Source: Aricia agestis
Lineage: Eukaryota > Arthropoda > Insecta > Lepidoptera > Lycaenidae
Direction of reading: 5' to 3'
Length of the DNA: 64,000 nucleotides
Assembly: GCF_905147365.1 (NCBI RefSeq)
Contig: NC_056427.1
Coordinates: 191,001 to 255,000 of the forward strand
Below, piece after piece: positions 32,645 to 42,389 of the stretch (position 1 is the stretch's first letter; each line of letters begins with the position of its first letter). Position numbers and translations under genes: made by a program. Under the pieces are notes generated by a model. The model was not told where the DNA came from, did not search any database, and was given only the letters and a program-made list of their open reading frames with translations.

Positions 32645-33051
32645 ATAGGGGTGTAGACAGTAAACGAAATCTAATACAAATTATTATTTTTTTGAGAGTT
32701 TGTATTATAAAATTACCGAAAATGGACATATTTTACTTAATAACTTTATAATATTTTTTATATTTAATAAGTGATTTTTTTATTGAAATAAGAGTGTATT
32801 TATTTTTTATACATATTTTTAGGTGTAACAAAATACTTATGTACTATCAGAGAAGTTGATTCCTATGCAAATCGGGGACCTAAGTAGTTTGGTCGCGTTA
32901 CGTCAAACCCAGCTGACAGATCACAATTAACATTGAATTGACATAAGTATTCGACCAAATAACGTTGGTCTGTCAATAGCATAGGAATCAACTTCCTTGA
33001 TGGTACATCTGTAAAATAAATATATTTCCTAAAAATAGTCTACACCCCTAT
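32645..33051. mobile_element. 407-bp TA MITE inside Transib
   Basis: ATAGGGGTGTAGAC at the left and GTCTACACCCCTAT at the right are perfect 14-bp inverted repeats. TA flanks at 32643-32644 and 33052-33053. A second inverted-repeat unit lies within it at 32852-32997. Confidence 0.85.
32852..32997. mobile_element. Nested inverted-repeat unit within the 407-bp MITE
   Basis: GAAGTTGATTCCTATGC pairs with GCATAGGAATCAACTTC. The interior (TTTGGTCGCGTTACGTCAAACCC) recurs at 17700-17730. Confidence 0.75.
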
Positions 33052-33090
33052 TAATTTCTTAATTTACAAAAGTGGATATAATTGTTGTTT

Positions 33091-33362
33091 GACGACCTCT
33101 GTGGCTCAGTGGGTGGGCTGTCGGTGGCTCAAGCCGGGGGTCGCGGGTTCGAATCCTGCCGACGGAACAAAAAGTTTTCAAAGTTCCTGGGTCATGGGTG
33201 TGTATTAAATATGTGTATCATATAATAAAAATCTTAAATATATGTATAGTATAACAGTATTAAATATATTTCCGTTGTCTGGTACCCGTACCACAAGTCC
33301 TTCAGGTACTTAGCACGGGGTCAGACTGACGTGGTGTGAAGCGTAGATAAAATTGTTGTCTT
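33091..33362 (+). mobile_element. tRNA-derived SINE S2, copy a
   Basis: The head ACCTCTGTGGCTCAGTGGGTGG and B box GGTTCGAATCC (about 33150) are tRNA-like. The body includes TTCCTGGGTCATGGGTGTGTATT and ends GGGGTCAGACTGACGTGGTGTGAAGCG. Related copies lie at 39370 (reverse, partial) and 57647 (split). Confidence 0.85.
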
Positions 33363-34581
33363 AGATTTCCTTCAGTAGTAGGGGAGGGAAGTTGCTATTA
33401 TTTGTGTAGTCACCCGAGCGTCATTGAGACCTAGTAGGAATGAAAATATTGAATGGACCTCTAGACCAGGAATAAATTTAACACCATGTTAGGTGATTTG
33501 ATTTGACGTTAGCGCATGGTAGAACTCTCAATAGCTCTAACAGGCCGTTAACTGATTTAACAAGCCATTATTTATTTAACATTACTTGATTGTTTGATGA
33601 AACGGGTTACGGGACTTAAGTATCTTATATCTTTTCGTATACAGGTTTCTTATATAGGTTTCGGGGGCGATAAATCTGTCTAGCTAGGAATTATTTTTAG
33701 AAAATGTCATTTTATTCGTGTTTTATCGAATACTGAGCAAAGCTCGGTCAAATAGCTAGTAATAATTTTATTATTGTAAATGTTTGTACATAATCATTAT
33801 TACTAATAATGTTATGTAAATATATACTTCTCTGTACGTAATATATGTTTTTTTTTCTATCTATAGTGTCATAAAAATAATATTTTCATTATGACATAAC
33901 AACCGCTTACATTTCTGAAGCAAAAAAAACATAAAAATATGTTTAAGTATAAAAAATACATTTAACTTGTCTGAGTTTACAAAATTTAAAAAGTAGGGAA
34001 ATTTATGATTTATATGGCAACCCTCATATCACGCACACGTCCTACACGGGCGGCCATAACTAGGCTTCACTCGTGATTAGAGAAGGTTATTAACTTTTTT
34101 TAATATGCTTTTTATTTTTGAGTAAGTACTTAAAAATTGACATACCCTATTTTTCAATTTTCTTTTTTTTTCGTCGAAGGTTTTCACATTTGCCGACGGC
34201 TCCCGACGCGCAACTTTATGTGTTATTTGATAGCCTAACTATTTATAAATGAAAAATTAAAAAAATCAGCTGCGGAAGATTGCGGTCCTGGAAGTTATGG
34301 AAAAAAATGTGATAGAGGTCGGAGTAGATAATTCGGTATCTTTTGCGGTTACTGCTGACATAGTTTACAAAAACTATATTAACCACAATATTTTGATAGC
34401 AATAGCTTATCATCTATTTTGCACTCGTCGTGCATGAGTAAATATGCATAACATTCATATTAGTACGTATTTCATATCTAAAAAACCAGTATATAAGGGG
34501 AAGCAAATATCTTCAAATTGCACACTTCAGCGTGTATTTCATATTGAGTGACACTTATTTAAATTGGTTATTTCCATTAAA
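33363..34581. other. Non-coding left part of Transib
   Basis: No ORF. 33640-33760 holds a LINE-tail-like fragment (GTTTCGGGGGCGATAAATCTG and the segment inverted at 18318). The transposase promoter would lie just upstream of 34582; no clear TATA box was identified. Confidence 0.5.
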
Positions 34582-34681
34582 ATGTCAACTTTCAACTGTA
34601 CTAAGGGCGATTTCATCATTCCCTATATCGAGCGTGGCAGAACCTTGGAATCGTTGTCCATAGTTCTACAGCAAACATTAA

Positions 34682-34827
34682 CCCCCTTATTAATAAACGT
34701 TGTATAAGCTTTGAATAGTTATACAATGTTTTGTCTTCTACAATCCAATTAAAAATGTCACTTGTGTGACAGGAACAAAACACTGCATAACTATTCTAAG
34801 CTTATACAATGTTTATTAATAAGGGGG
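34682..34827. mobile_element. 146-bp MITE in the transposase (TAA target)
   Basis: Inverted arms CCCCCTTATTAATAAACRTTGTATAAGCTT...GAATAGTTAT flank a short centre. TAA is present at 34679-34681 and 34828-34830. PIF/Harbinger-type 3-bp duplication is likely. Confidence 0.88.
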
Positions 34828-36379
34828 TAAATGTTTCTGAAAACATCTTGTGTTTTGTAATTGGTGACATTCAAAGAAATATTCTGCCTTCTTTCAATAA
34901 GCGCTGGGCTCAAGCATCACGGAAAAAGGACGAATTTATTCGAAATAATACAAGCTGGCTGGAGTCAGGATATTCAGTACAGTTTCCGGAGTCTGAAGCA
35001 CATTCACTGCCATCAACTTCTGGTAAACGAGGAAGACCGTGCATTGCTTATGGAGACTCCTCAGACTCAACAAAGAAAAGGAAAAACACTCTTTTACTAG
35101 AAGAATATGGGTTTGAGCACATTTGTAACGCATTTTTGCAAGGACTGCGGGCCTTAGGTGAGTATGCAGAGGCTCATCTTGTTGAAGAGCTAAGAAACTC
35201 TGAGAGCGAAAAGAAAAAAGTTTTCTCGACTATGTGGAAAGAGTCAAACCAAATGGAGATTTTATCTGATACAGAAGCATTGAGTGCTTTTATTGATTTG
35301 GATCTAACTAAAGCACAATATATGTACCTAAGAAATTTAACCAACGAAAGAAAGTGTACAATGTTTCCCCCATATTACAAAATACAAGAAATAAAACAAA
35401 CTTGCTATCCACCATCTTCTACAATCGAAATCACAAATACTTATGCTAAAGTGATTAATATACAAGACTTACTGGACCACACAGTTGCCAGAATTTTAAA
35501 AATTAATCCAGTTTTCCTAGAACAACACAGAAATTTAATCCTTTACTGTAAATGGGGATGTGATGGTTCATCTGGCCAAAGTCAATACAAGCAGAAACTG
35601 CCAGAAGAATCGGAAACTATTTCAGATGCCAATCTGTTCGTCACTTCTTAGTTCCCATTAGATTAATTGATGACCTCTCACAAGCCATTATTTGGCAAAA
35701 TCCAGTACCTTCATCTGTTCGTTATTGTAGACCCATTTCTATTGAATTTTGTAAAGAAACTCCTGAAAAAACTAAGGCAGTTGTAGACGAAATTACCAGA
35801 CAAATTGAATCTTTACGCCCGTCATTAATAAACAAAGATGGTGTTGCAGTAAATGTGAAGCACGAACTTTTTCTAACAATGATTGATGGTAAGGTGGCTC
35901 AGGTCCTAACAGAAACTCCATCGGGTTCTATGTGCACGATATGTGGGGCTACTCCTCGACTTATGAATGACCTATTAAAAGTGACTGCTAGACCTGAAAA
36001 TGAAAGTGCTTACCAATATGGATTATCCACATTGCATGCCTGGATTCGCTGCATGGAAATGGTATTACACATTTGCTACAATCTTGACTTTAAGACTTGG
36101 TCTGCTACAACAGAAGAAAAAAAGAAATTGAAGAAAGAAAAGAAGGAATTTGTTCAAAAACGTTTCAGGGAAGAGCTAGGATTAATTATCGACAAACCTC
36201 GTCAATTAAGTGGAAACTCAAGTGATGGAAATACAGCACGAAGGTTCTTTTACAATTACACTTGCTCGGCGAACATAACAGGTGTTGATGAAACATTGAT
36301 TAAGCGCTTGTATATTATTTTACAAGCTCTATCTTCTGGAATGATGATCGATCCCGAAAAATTTGGAGTTTATGCCTTA

Positions 36380-36563
36380 TGGCGGCTCTCGACATAGGCG
36401 AACGCGTTGGCCAACGCGTCTGCAGACGCGTTGGCCCAATGTGTAGAACGGGCGTTCGCGCGTTGGCCGTAGGTATTTAGACGTTGGCCGCCCGTTCTAC
36501 ACATTGGGCCAACGCGTCTGCAGACGCGTTGGCCAACGCGTTCGCCTATGTCGAGAGCCGCCA
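36380..36563. mobile_element. 184-bp palindromic MITE in the transposase (TTA target)
   Basis: TGGCGGCTCTCGACATAGGC...GCCTATGTCGAGAGCCGCCA with arms of about 72 bp that pair essentially perfectly. TTA duplicated at 36377-36379 and 36564-36566. Rich in ACGCGTTGGCC/GGCCAACGCGT. Overlapping short open frames are artefacts. Confidence 0.9.
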
Positions 36564-36965
36564 TTAGAAACTGCGCGAATTTATGTTAGTAACTATGATT
36601 GGTACTACATGCCATCCTCCGTGCACAAATTACTTATACACGGAGAAAGCGTGATCAAACATTTTTCTGTTCTTCCTATTGGGAAACTGTCCAAAGATGC
36701 ACTAGAGTCGCGTAATAAAGACTACAGAAATATGCGCCTGCACCATGCCAGAAAATGTTCCCGTATAGCTACAAATGAAGACGTATTTAAAACGCTTCTA
36801 TATACTTCAGATCCATACGTTTCAAGTTTAAGAAAACCTTATGTGAGAAATGTGAAGGATCTTGATGAAGAGGCACTAAGTCTTTTGAAGGTGGTACCTG
36901 AAGGTGATCCTACATTTACACCGGAAGTAATTTTAGTTAGGAATAGCGAGGATAATAACAATTAG

Positions 36966-37342
36966 ATATAACATTATAAGTAACTAAAACCTAGAATAAA
37001 ACCAATAATATTATAAGATTTGTCTAATCTAAGATAAATTAGTTTGGTGTGAGGCATAGATAGGTACTATACGATTTTATAATTTTATGTATTTTATTAT
37101 GCTTGTGTGATAAGTATAATTTTACTCATATTAGTACTTATTTATAAAAAATAAACTACTCGTATTACTTTTTTATCTTTTCTTTTTTTTTTAACCTAAA
37201 ATAAATATGTATACAATGAAAAAAAATACAAAAATTTATTATTTTTAAAATCTTTGTATATCACTGTATACATGTGCCAAATCTCAATACAATTCGATGA
37301 AAAACCTTGAAGTTACAGATTTTTGATCCGATAAGGACCCAA
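36966..37342 (+). other. Transib 3' non-coding region
   Basis: AT-rich, with AATAAA at 36994-36999 (CTAGAATAAAACC) as a possible poly(A) signal and another near 37149. No ORF. Confidence 0.5.
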
Positions 37343-37355
37343 ATTTTCCACTGTG
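37343..37355 (-). repeat. Right terminal repeat of Transib
   Basis: Reads ATTTTCCACTGTG; reverse-complemented, CACAGTGGAAAAT. The heptamer is identical to the V(D)J recombination signal heptamer. Confidence 0.9.
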
Positions 37356-37732
37356 CGACGTATTGATACTATGGCGCACACATACACGCCGCGCGCAGTG
37401 CCTTTCTATGAAGATAACTTACTTCCCCTCATTTTACTATGCTTGAGTTGTAGGTAGTATTTCCCTACAAAAATGTACGGTTACAATGGATTATTTCCTA
37501 GTACTTACTTCTATGAGATCCTAGTAGAAATCTGCGACTTCATTCACTTACTTGGTACAAAAGTAAAACTTTGCAACTTTATTTCAAAAGGTACGGTTCG
37601 CGTAGTATGTACGCAGCTTAGGAGGGCGGACAGAAGGGACAGTTTATAACCCTTAGGTTATTACTCTGAGAGACCCTCGAAATGTAAGTTATGATTTGGC
37701 TGAAAAAGTTTTCCCTTCAATATTTTTTGCCT

Positions 37733-37845
37733 ACCGGTTTCGATGGCAGTGGCCAGTTTCATTGAGAGTAGGAGTGATTTATAGTGCCCAAGTGTGTGCG
37801 CAATACATACGAGAACTCTCTTTACTCTCGCTGCTTTTAACGTTA
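37733..37845 (-). mobile_element. SINE S1 3' fragment
   Basis: CCGGTTTCGATGGCAGTGGCC, AGTGCCCAAGTGTGTGCG and ACTCTCTTTACTCTCGC match the reverse strand of the S1 tail at 52660-52790. Confidence 0.8.
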
Positions 37846-38539
37846 AACATTGCAGTAATATAAAATCCTATTCAAAAATAAGCCAAGTGCGAGGCGAACT
37901 CGCACAAATTGTGTTTTTATATGGGAACTAGCTGTTGCCCGCGACTTCGTCCGCGTGGACTTCAGTTTAAAGCGCGCGATGTCAACAAAATTGGTGTCAA
38001 AAGCTTTTATAAAAAAAAACCCTGGTACCCCTTAAATCAATACAGCTGTGCAGTGTGCAAACAATAAGTACTTCATTTTTGTATGTTAAACTTTATATAT
38101 TATGCCAAATTTTAAAGCTTATTTAGCCCCCCAATTACACAACTTTACCCATAAACTATTTATCATTGATAGGTTTAGCCCCAATTTCACCAACGTCTGT
38201 TAGGTTTAACAGCTTGTTAAAATATCCTGTCTTCTCTTTCATTCATATGAAAAACAAAACAGCTAACGTGATACTAATTCGAGCATTAACTTTAACAGTC
38301 GTTGGTGAAATTTGGTCTTAAGGTTACGTCACTGCCTGCACAGATAAAGTACTGAGTTATTTAATACCGTAGAATAGATATAACAATCGAAAAAAATCGA
38401 GACTTAAATGTAAGATGATACCACCTCTTATAGAAAGACTTTTGAGCAAGCGTCAGCGCGATGTAGAAGACGCACGGCGCCATCTATTATGAATTTTTTG
38501 AACAAATTTACGACCCTTACTTCCCTTTTTTCCAGTAAA

Positions 38540-38700
38540 AAAGTAGCCTATGTCCTTTCTCAGGCTTTAGACTATCAGTATACAAAATTTCATTACAATC
38601 GGTTCGGTAGTTTTGGCGTTTGGCGTGAAAGCGAGACTGACAGACAGACAGACAGACAGAGATACTTTCGCATTCATAATATTAGTACAGATTATGTGCA
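38540..38700 (-). repeat. GTCY-type repeat with (CAGA)n
   Basis: GTAGCCTATGTCCTTTCTCAG, AAATTTCATTACAATCGGTTC, a CAGACAGACAGACAGACAG run and ACTTTCGCATTCATAATATTAGTA. A second copy with a longer run is at 39520-39690. Confidence 0.8.
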
Positions 38701-38737
38701 TACTGCACAGCTGTTTTTGGGTATTTTGATTAATTAA

Positions 38738-38810
38738 GGGCCGCGCTACACCGGAATGGCAGCGGCGAGGCGAGCACTTTCAGCGCTGCCATTCCGGTGT
38801 AGCGCGGCCC
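38738..38810. mobile_element. MITE H, 73-bp near-perfect palindrome
   Basis: GGGCCGCGCTACACCGGAAT...ATTCCGGTGTAGCGCGGCCC with TAA at 38735-38737 and 38811-38813. A larger relative is at 48473-48610. Confidence 0.9.
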
Positions 38811-38935
38811 TAAGAGGGGTACCACTTACCAGGGTTTTAAAAAGTTTTTAAATTTGACACAAATTTTGTTGACACCGCGCGCTATAAACTAAAGTCCACG
38901 CGGACGAAGTCGCGGGCAACAGCAAGTTATGAATA

Positions 38936-39360
38936 AAAACAATAATATATAATAAAGTAGGTATGATTAGTTCTGTTATAATAATGAAGTAAAAATTAAA
39001 GCGCCATCTGTTTTCATATATTAGAATTAAAATGTTGATTGCATTGATATATTGTCTGGATGGAATATAGGCCAACACAACACACTCGAACTCCTTAGAA
39101 ATGCAGTAGGAGTTCTATAAGATAAGATAGATTGATTATTATTATAGCAAGTGATAATATTATTAAACATAATATTCTAACGTATTAAAAACTATAAACA
39201 AAAACATAATAACTAATAAGTATGATTAGTTCTATGTTCCAACGAAGTAAAAAAAGCGCCATCTTTTTAATTGTATTAGAACTAAAATGTTCATTGCATC
39301 GCGTCGATATATTTCTGGATTTTTTATAATATTATACATAAAATATATTTAAGATTTTTG
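38936..39360. other. No gene; local duplication
   Basis: AAGCGCCATCT...TTAGAA.TAAAATGTT.ATTGCAT (about 38999-39045) recurs at 39255-39310, giving a diverged direct repeat with GTATGATTAGTTCT upstream of each. Confidence 0.55.
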
Positions 39361-39369
39361 AAATAATAT

Positions 39370-39470
39370 TTTAATACACATCCAAGACCCAGGAACATTG
39401 AAAACTTTTTGTTCCGCCTGCAGGACTCGAACCCAGGACCCCCGGGATGAGCGCTGGCCACGCGCAATGC
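39370..39470 (-). mobile_element. SINE S2 fragment, reverse
   Basis: GACCCAGGAACATTGAAAACTTTTTGTTCCG and the B-box complement GGACTCGAACCC match the S2 head in reverse. Confidence 0.75.
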
Positions 39471-39519
39471 GAAGTAATTTTCATCGATATTTTCATGGAA
39501 ATAAGATATTTTCCCACAT

Positions 39520-39609
39520 CAAAATGTAGCCTATGTCCTTTCTCAGACTCTAGAATAACTGTGTACAAAATTTCATTGCAATCGGTTCAGTAGTTTTGGC
39601 GTGAAAGCG

Positions 39610-39648
<39 letters not shown>

Positions 39649-39690
39649 GATACTTTCGCATTTATAATATTAGTATAGATTAGTTTAATT
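39520..39690 (-). repeat. GTCY-type repeat with ten CAGA units
   Basis: Same unit as 38540-38700. The CAGA array runs 39608-39648. Confidence 0.85.
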
Positions 39691-39761
39691 TAATTTTGAT
39701 AATAATAATTATTAAAGTTTAAATGCAATTGAGTATTTTGTGAACATTATTAATTTCGAGA

Positions 39762-39829
39762 AAAAATTAATAACAAAAAAATCACGTGTGTCCCATACAA
39801 CAAACGTGATTTTTTTGTTATTAATTTTT
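39762..39829. repeat. 25-bp-arm hairpin
   Basis: AAAAATTAATAACAAAAAAATCACG pairs exactly with its complement at the right, around TGTGTCCCATACAACAAA. Confidence 0.88.
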
Positions 39830-39959
39830 ACCGACTTCAAAATGATGAAGATTGAGTACATAAATAGTTGAGGTTTAGCTGAATTCAGAAAAGGGACTAT
39901 TAGATAGGAAAAATTATTTAATACTTTTTAGTTCATATTATAAGGATGTTATTATTGTT

Positions 39960-40190
39960 TTTACCTTGGAAGTCTGTTTTAATTTTTTGTTAAAAATAAT
40001 GTTTTTAGTATTTGCTGTTATAGCGGCAACAGATCACAATCTGTGAACATTTCAGAAGTCAAGCTTTAGCGGTTCTTGAGATACAGCCTGGAGACAGACA
40101 GACAGACGGACAGACATCAAAGTCTCAGTAATAGGGTCCCAAATCCCAATTTTACCCTTTGGGTACGGAACCCTCAAAATGTCACTTGTT
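39960..40190 (-). repeat. Repeat B copy, reverse
   Basis: GGTTCTTGAGATACAGCCTGG, CAGACAGACAGACGGACAGAC, and TACCCTTTGGGTACGGAACCC are the reverse of the 16490/19505 unit. Confidence 0.82.
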
Positions 40191-40539
40191 TATTGGTTGG
40201 CAAGTTATTACAGTTGTACTCGTCACAGTCCCTGTCAATATCGTGACTGCTGAGTCACGTGACCAGCGATAACTACATCGGAGGGCTCGCTCCTCAGGGA
40301 CACGAGCCCTTGGGGTCACTGAACCGAAGGGAAATATAGACGTGATGACGGAGCTTGGGAGAAATCTTATTGAGGAAAATTATTTTCCGGATGTCTTTAC
40401 TAATATTCTTAACTTGATGAGCCGATGACCTCCTGATATAATCCCTGGATTTACACGAACATTCCATTACTAAAATTAGCCAAATCTGTTCAGCCGTTCT
40501 CGAGTTTTAGCGAGATTAACAAAATCGAAAATTCATATC
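40191..40539. other. No gene recognised
   Basis: Unique-looking. A weak LINE-tail segment, AAATCTGTTCAGCCGTTCTCGAGTTTTAGC, lies at about 40480-40512. Confidence 0.4.
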
Positions 40540-40755
40540 CATACTTACAAACATTATAAATGCGAAAGTGTCTGTCTGTCTGTCTGTCACCTCCTCAGTC
40601 TTCACGCAAAAACGGTTGAACCGATTTTGCTGAAATTTGGTATATAGATACTTTGAGTCCAGGGAACATTGGATACTTTTCATCTCGGAAAAATGTACGG
40701 TTCCCGCGCGATTATCAAATATATTTCTTGCAACGGAATTGCGGGTGTCATCTAG
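40540..40755 (+). repeat. Repeat A copy, forward
   Basis: Good match to A: TTATAAATGCGAAAGTGTCTGTCTG, ACCGATTTTGCTGAAATTTGG, AAATGTACGGTTCCCGCGCG, TTGCGGGTGTCATCTAG. Confidence 0.85.
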
Positions 40756-40821
40756 AAATGTTATAAATGCGAAAGTCTGTCTGTCTATACAGACAGACAG
40801 ACTTTCGCATTTATAACATTT
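40756..40821. repeat. Hairpin built from the repeat-A terminus
   Basis: AAATGTTATAAATGCGAAAG and a GTCT run fold back on an AGAC run and CTTTCGCATTTATAACATTT around a TATA centre. It looks like two A termini joined head to head. Confidence 0.85.
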
Positions 40822-41006
40822 AACATTTATTCACTCTAAAACCACAAGAGCTATTTGGGTGAAAAGGAAATGCTTTGAATTCGAGGAAAAGACAGAGGAT
40901 CATATTTATGCCGGAAGTATGTACGGTTTCCGTGCGGAATATCAATTTCGACTTAAGGAAAATACGGACAACGTCTGACATCATAAAATTTTCAGATGTG
41001 TATTTT

Positions 41007-41330
41007 TTTTTTATGAAATAAGGGGGCAAACGAGCAAACGGGTCACCTGATGGAAAGCAATTTATGTCGCCCATGGACACTCGCAGCATCAGAAAAGCTG
41101 CAAGTGCGTTGCCGGCCTTTTAAGAGGAAACAGGAGGGTAGGGAAGGAAAGGGAATAGGGGAGGGTAGGGAAGGGAATAGGGTAGGGGATTGGGCCTCCG
41201 GTAAACTCACTCACTCGGCGAAACACAGCACAAGCGCTGTTTCACGCCGGTTTTCTGTGAGAACGTGGTATTTCTCCGGTCGAGCCGGCCCATTCGTGCC
41301 GAAGCATGGCTCTCCCACGTATATATTAAA
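41007..41330 (-). mobile_element. S3 retroposon, near full length
   Basis: Poly-T, ATGAAATAAGGGGGCAAACG, CATGGACACTCGCAGCATC, CTCACTCACTCGGCG, and GCATGGCTCTCCCACGTA: the reverse of the 14406-14732 unit. Confidence 0.87.
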
Positions 41331-41731
41331 GAATCGTCTCGTATAATTCACATAAACAATATCTCCGTATATTAAAACGTTTTGTCTGTCCGTGAGTGCG
41401 GATAAATCGCTCAACTGCAGCCCTCTGAAACGGTGATCCGTAGATGATATAAAAACCATGTTAAGGGACTTAACTGATTGCGTTAGAAGGGTTATGTTTT
41501 TCCAGAGGATGTGTATTTGTTTCATTGTTTGGGACGTATTGCAGCCTCATGGCTTGATAGATTTTTAACCACACCGACAAAAAAAGAGGCGTTATAAGAA
41601 TAACGAGTCTATTTGTGTGTGTGTTTGTATGTGTGTGGCATCGTAATATCCAAGCTAGTGAACTTATTTTTAACCCCCGATAAAAAGAGGGGTGTTGTAA
41701 GTTTTGCATGTCTATCTATCTGTGTAATGTA

Positions 41732-42389
41732 TATGTTACGCTCAAAGACCGAAATCGCTCAATGAGCGAAAAAATGGCTCACAACGCGTTGTGGTCACAG
41801 TGAAACAGCCACGTGGCTCTAATGAAAACGGCCACGACGCGTTCTGGCAATCACAAAAAGACCATAACGCGAAATTCGTGTCGTGGCTGATTTGTTCTTG
41901 ATTGATTAATCGTCCATAGGTATGGAAGATTATATTTGAATTAAGACACTTACTACAAAATATTTTTTCTTATACTAAATCACTGCATAACGTGTTTATC
42001 ATTATTATTTATAAAATATCCATAACCAGCGCCAGACAGACAGACAGTAATAATATTAGCACGGATATTATGGAACTATGGATAATTTCAAATAATAATG
42101 AAAAACACGTTATGCAGTGATTTAGTAAAAGAAAAAATATGTTGTAGTACGCGTGGTAATTTAAATATAATCTTCCATACCTATGGACGATTAATCAATC
42201 AAGAACAAATTAAGAAAAACGAATAGCATATCAGCCACGACACGAATTTCGCGTTATGGTCTTTTTGTGATTGCCAGAACGCGTCGTGGCCGTTTTCATT
42301 ACAGCCACGTGGCTGTTTCACTGTGACCACAACGCGTTGTGAGCCATTTTTTTGCTCATTGAGCGATTTCGGTCTTTGAGCGTAACATA
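41732..42389. mobile_element. Approx. 655-bp palindromic element with very long arms
   Basis: GTTACGCTCAAAGACCGAAA at 41735 is repeated inverted, ending CGTAAC at 42386. The arms stay paired for some 250-300 bp (GCTCACAACGCGTTGTGG, CCACGACGCGTTCTGGCAAT, CATAGGTATGGAAGATTATA). The centre contains a GTCY-type CAGACAGACAGACAG fragment. Flanks ATGTATAT/ATATATGT prolong the symmetry and hide the target duplication. Confidence 0.88.

Larger units (their letters stand above)
34582..36965 (+). pseudogene. Transib transposase (RAG1-related), interrupted
   Basis: Reading starts at ATG 34582 (MSTFNCTKGDF) and would give about 682 residues. Three breaks: a MITE at 34682-34827 after TTA/TAA; a one-base loss near 35649, just after NLFVTS; and a MITE at 36380-36563. 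Both MITEs leave the frame intact if they and one target copy are ignored. Catalytic residues inferred from RAG1/Transib: D about 278 in CDGSSGQSQYKQK, D about 386 in LTMIDGKV, E about 597 in DALESRNK. The 108-residue D-to-D spacing equals that of RAG1 (D600, D708). CTICGAT supplies a CxxC and HKLLIH an HxxxxH zinc pair, both in the RAG1 order. Cut-and-paste transposase; this copy is inactive. A basic Lys/Glu-rich stretch follows at about 36110-36150. Confidence 0.93.
31845..37355 (+). mobile_element. Transib DNA transposon, 5.5 kb with later insertions
   Basis: Flanked by CGACG at 31840-31844 and 37356-37360, fitting the GC-rich 5-bp CGNCG targets known for Transib. Termini are CACTATGGAAAAT and (reverse-complemented) CACAGTGGAAAAT; both heptamers fit the CACWRTG Transib consensus. 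A RAG1-related transposase pseudogene lies inside. Later insertions include a 407-bp TA MITE, a SINE, and two small 3-bp-TSD MITEs, so the original was shorter. Confidence 0.92.
31669..37441. mobile_element. Palindromic MITE P2, split by the Transib element
   Basis: Parts 31669-31844 and 37361-37441 together form a roughly 257-bp foldback element. Outer arms CATAGTAAAA..GGAAGTAAGTTATCTTCATAG are inverted at 37441 back to 37361. The inner 34-bp arms 31756-31789 and 31811-31844 pair perfectly (CGTCGCCACGTACGGCACAC...). The outer flanks CTTGCGT and CTTGAGT may be a 7-bp duplication with one mismatch. The Transib element sits between the inner and outer parts of the right arm. Confidence 0.85.
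37923..38935. repeat. Inverted pair of repeat D
   Basis: 37923-38035 (TGCCCGCGACTTCGTCCGCGTGG...GTCAACAAAATTGGTGTCAAAAG...CCCTGGTACCCC) is repeated in reverse at 38822-38935. The 0.8 kb between holds a GTCY-type copy and a 73-bp MITE. Confidence 0.8.

Noticed and set aside
33091..33165. Possible functional tRNA gene
   Set aside because: Same reason: head of SINE S2, with related partial copies at 39370 and 57647.
36504..36566. Start of a 153-codon frame beginning MGQRVCRRV
   Set aside because: The first 21 codons are MITE arm; the true transposase sequence resumes at 36567.
39608..39648. Short regularly spaced repeats resembling a CRISPR array
   Set aside because: A simple CAGA tetranucleotide array with no spacers, in eukaryotic repeat DNA.
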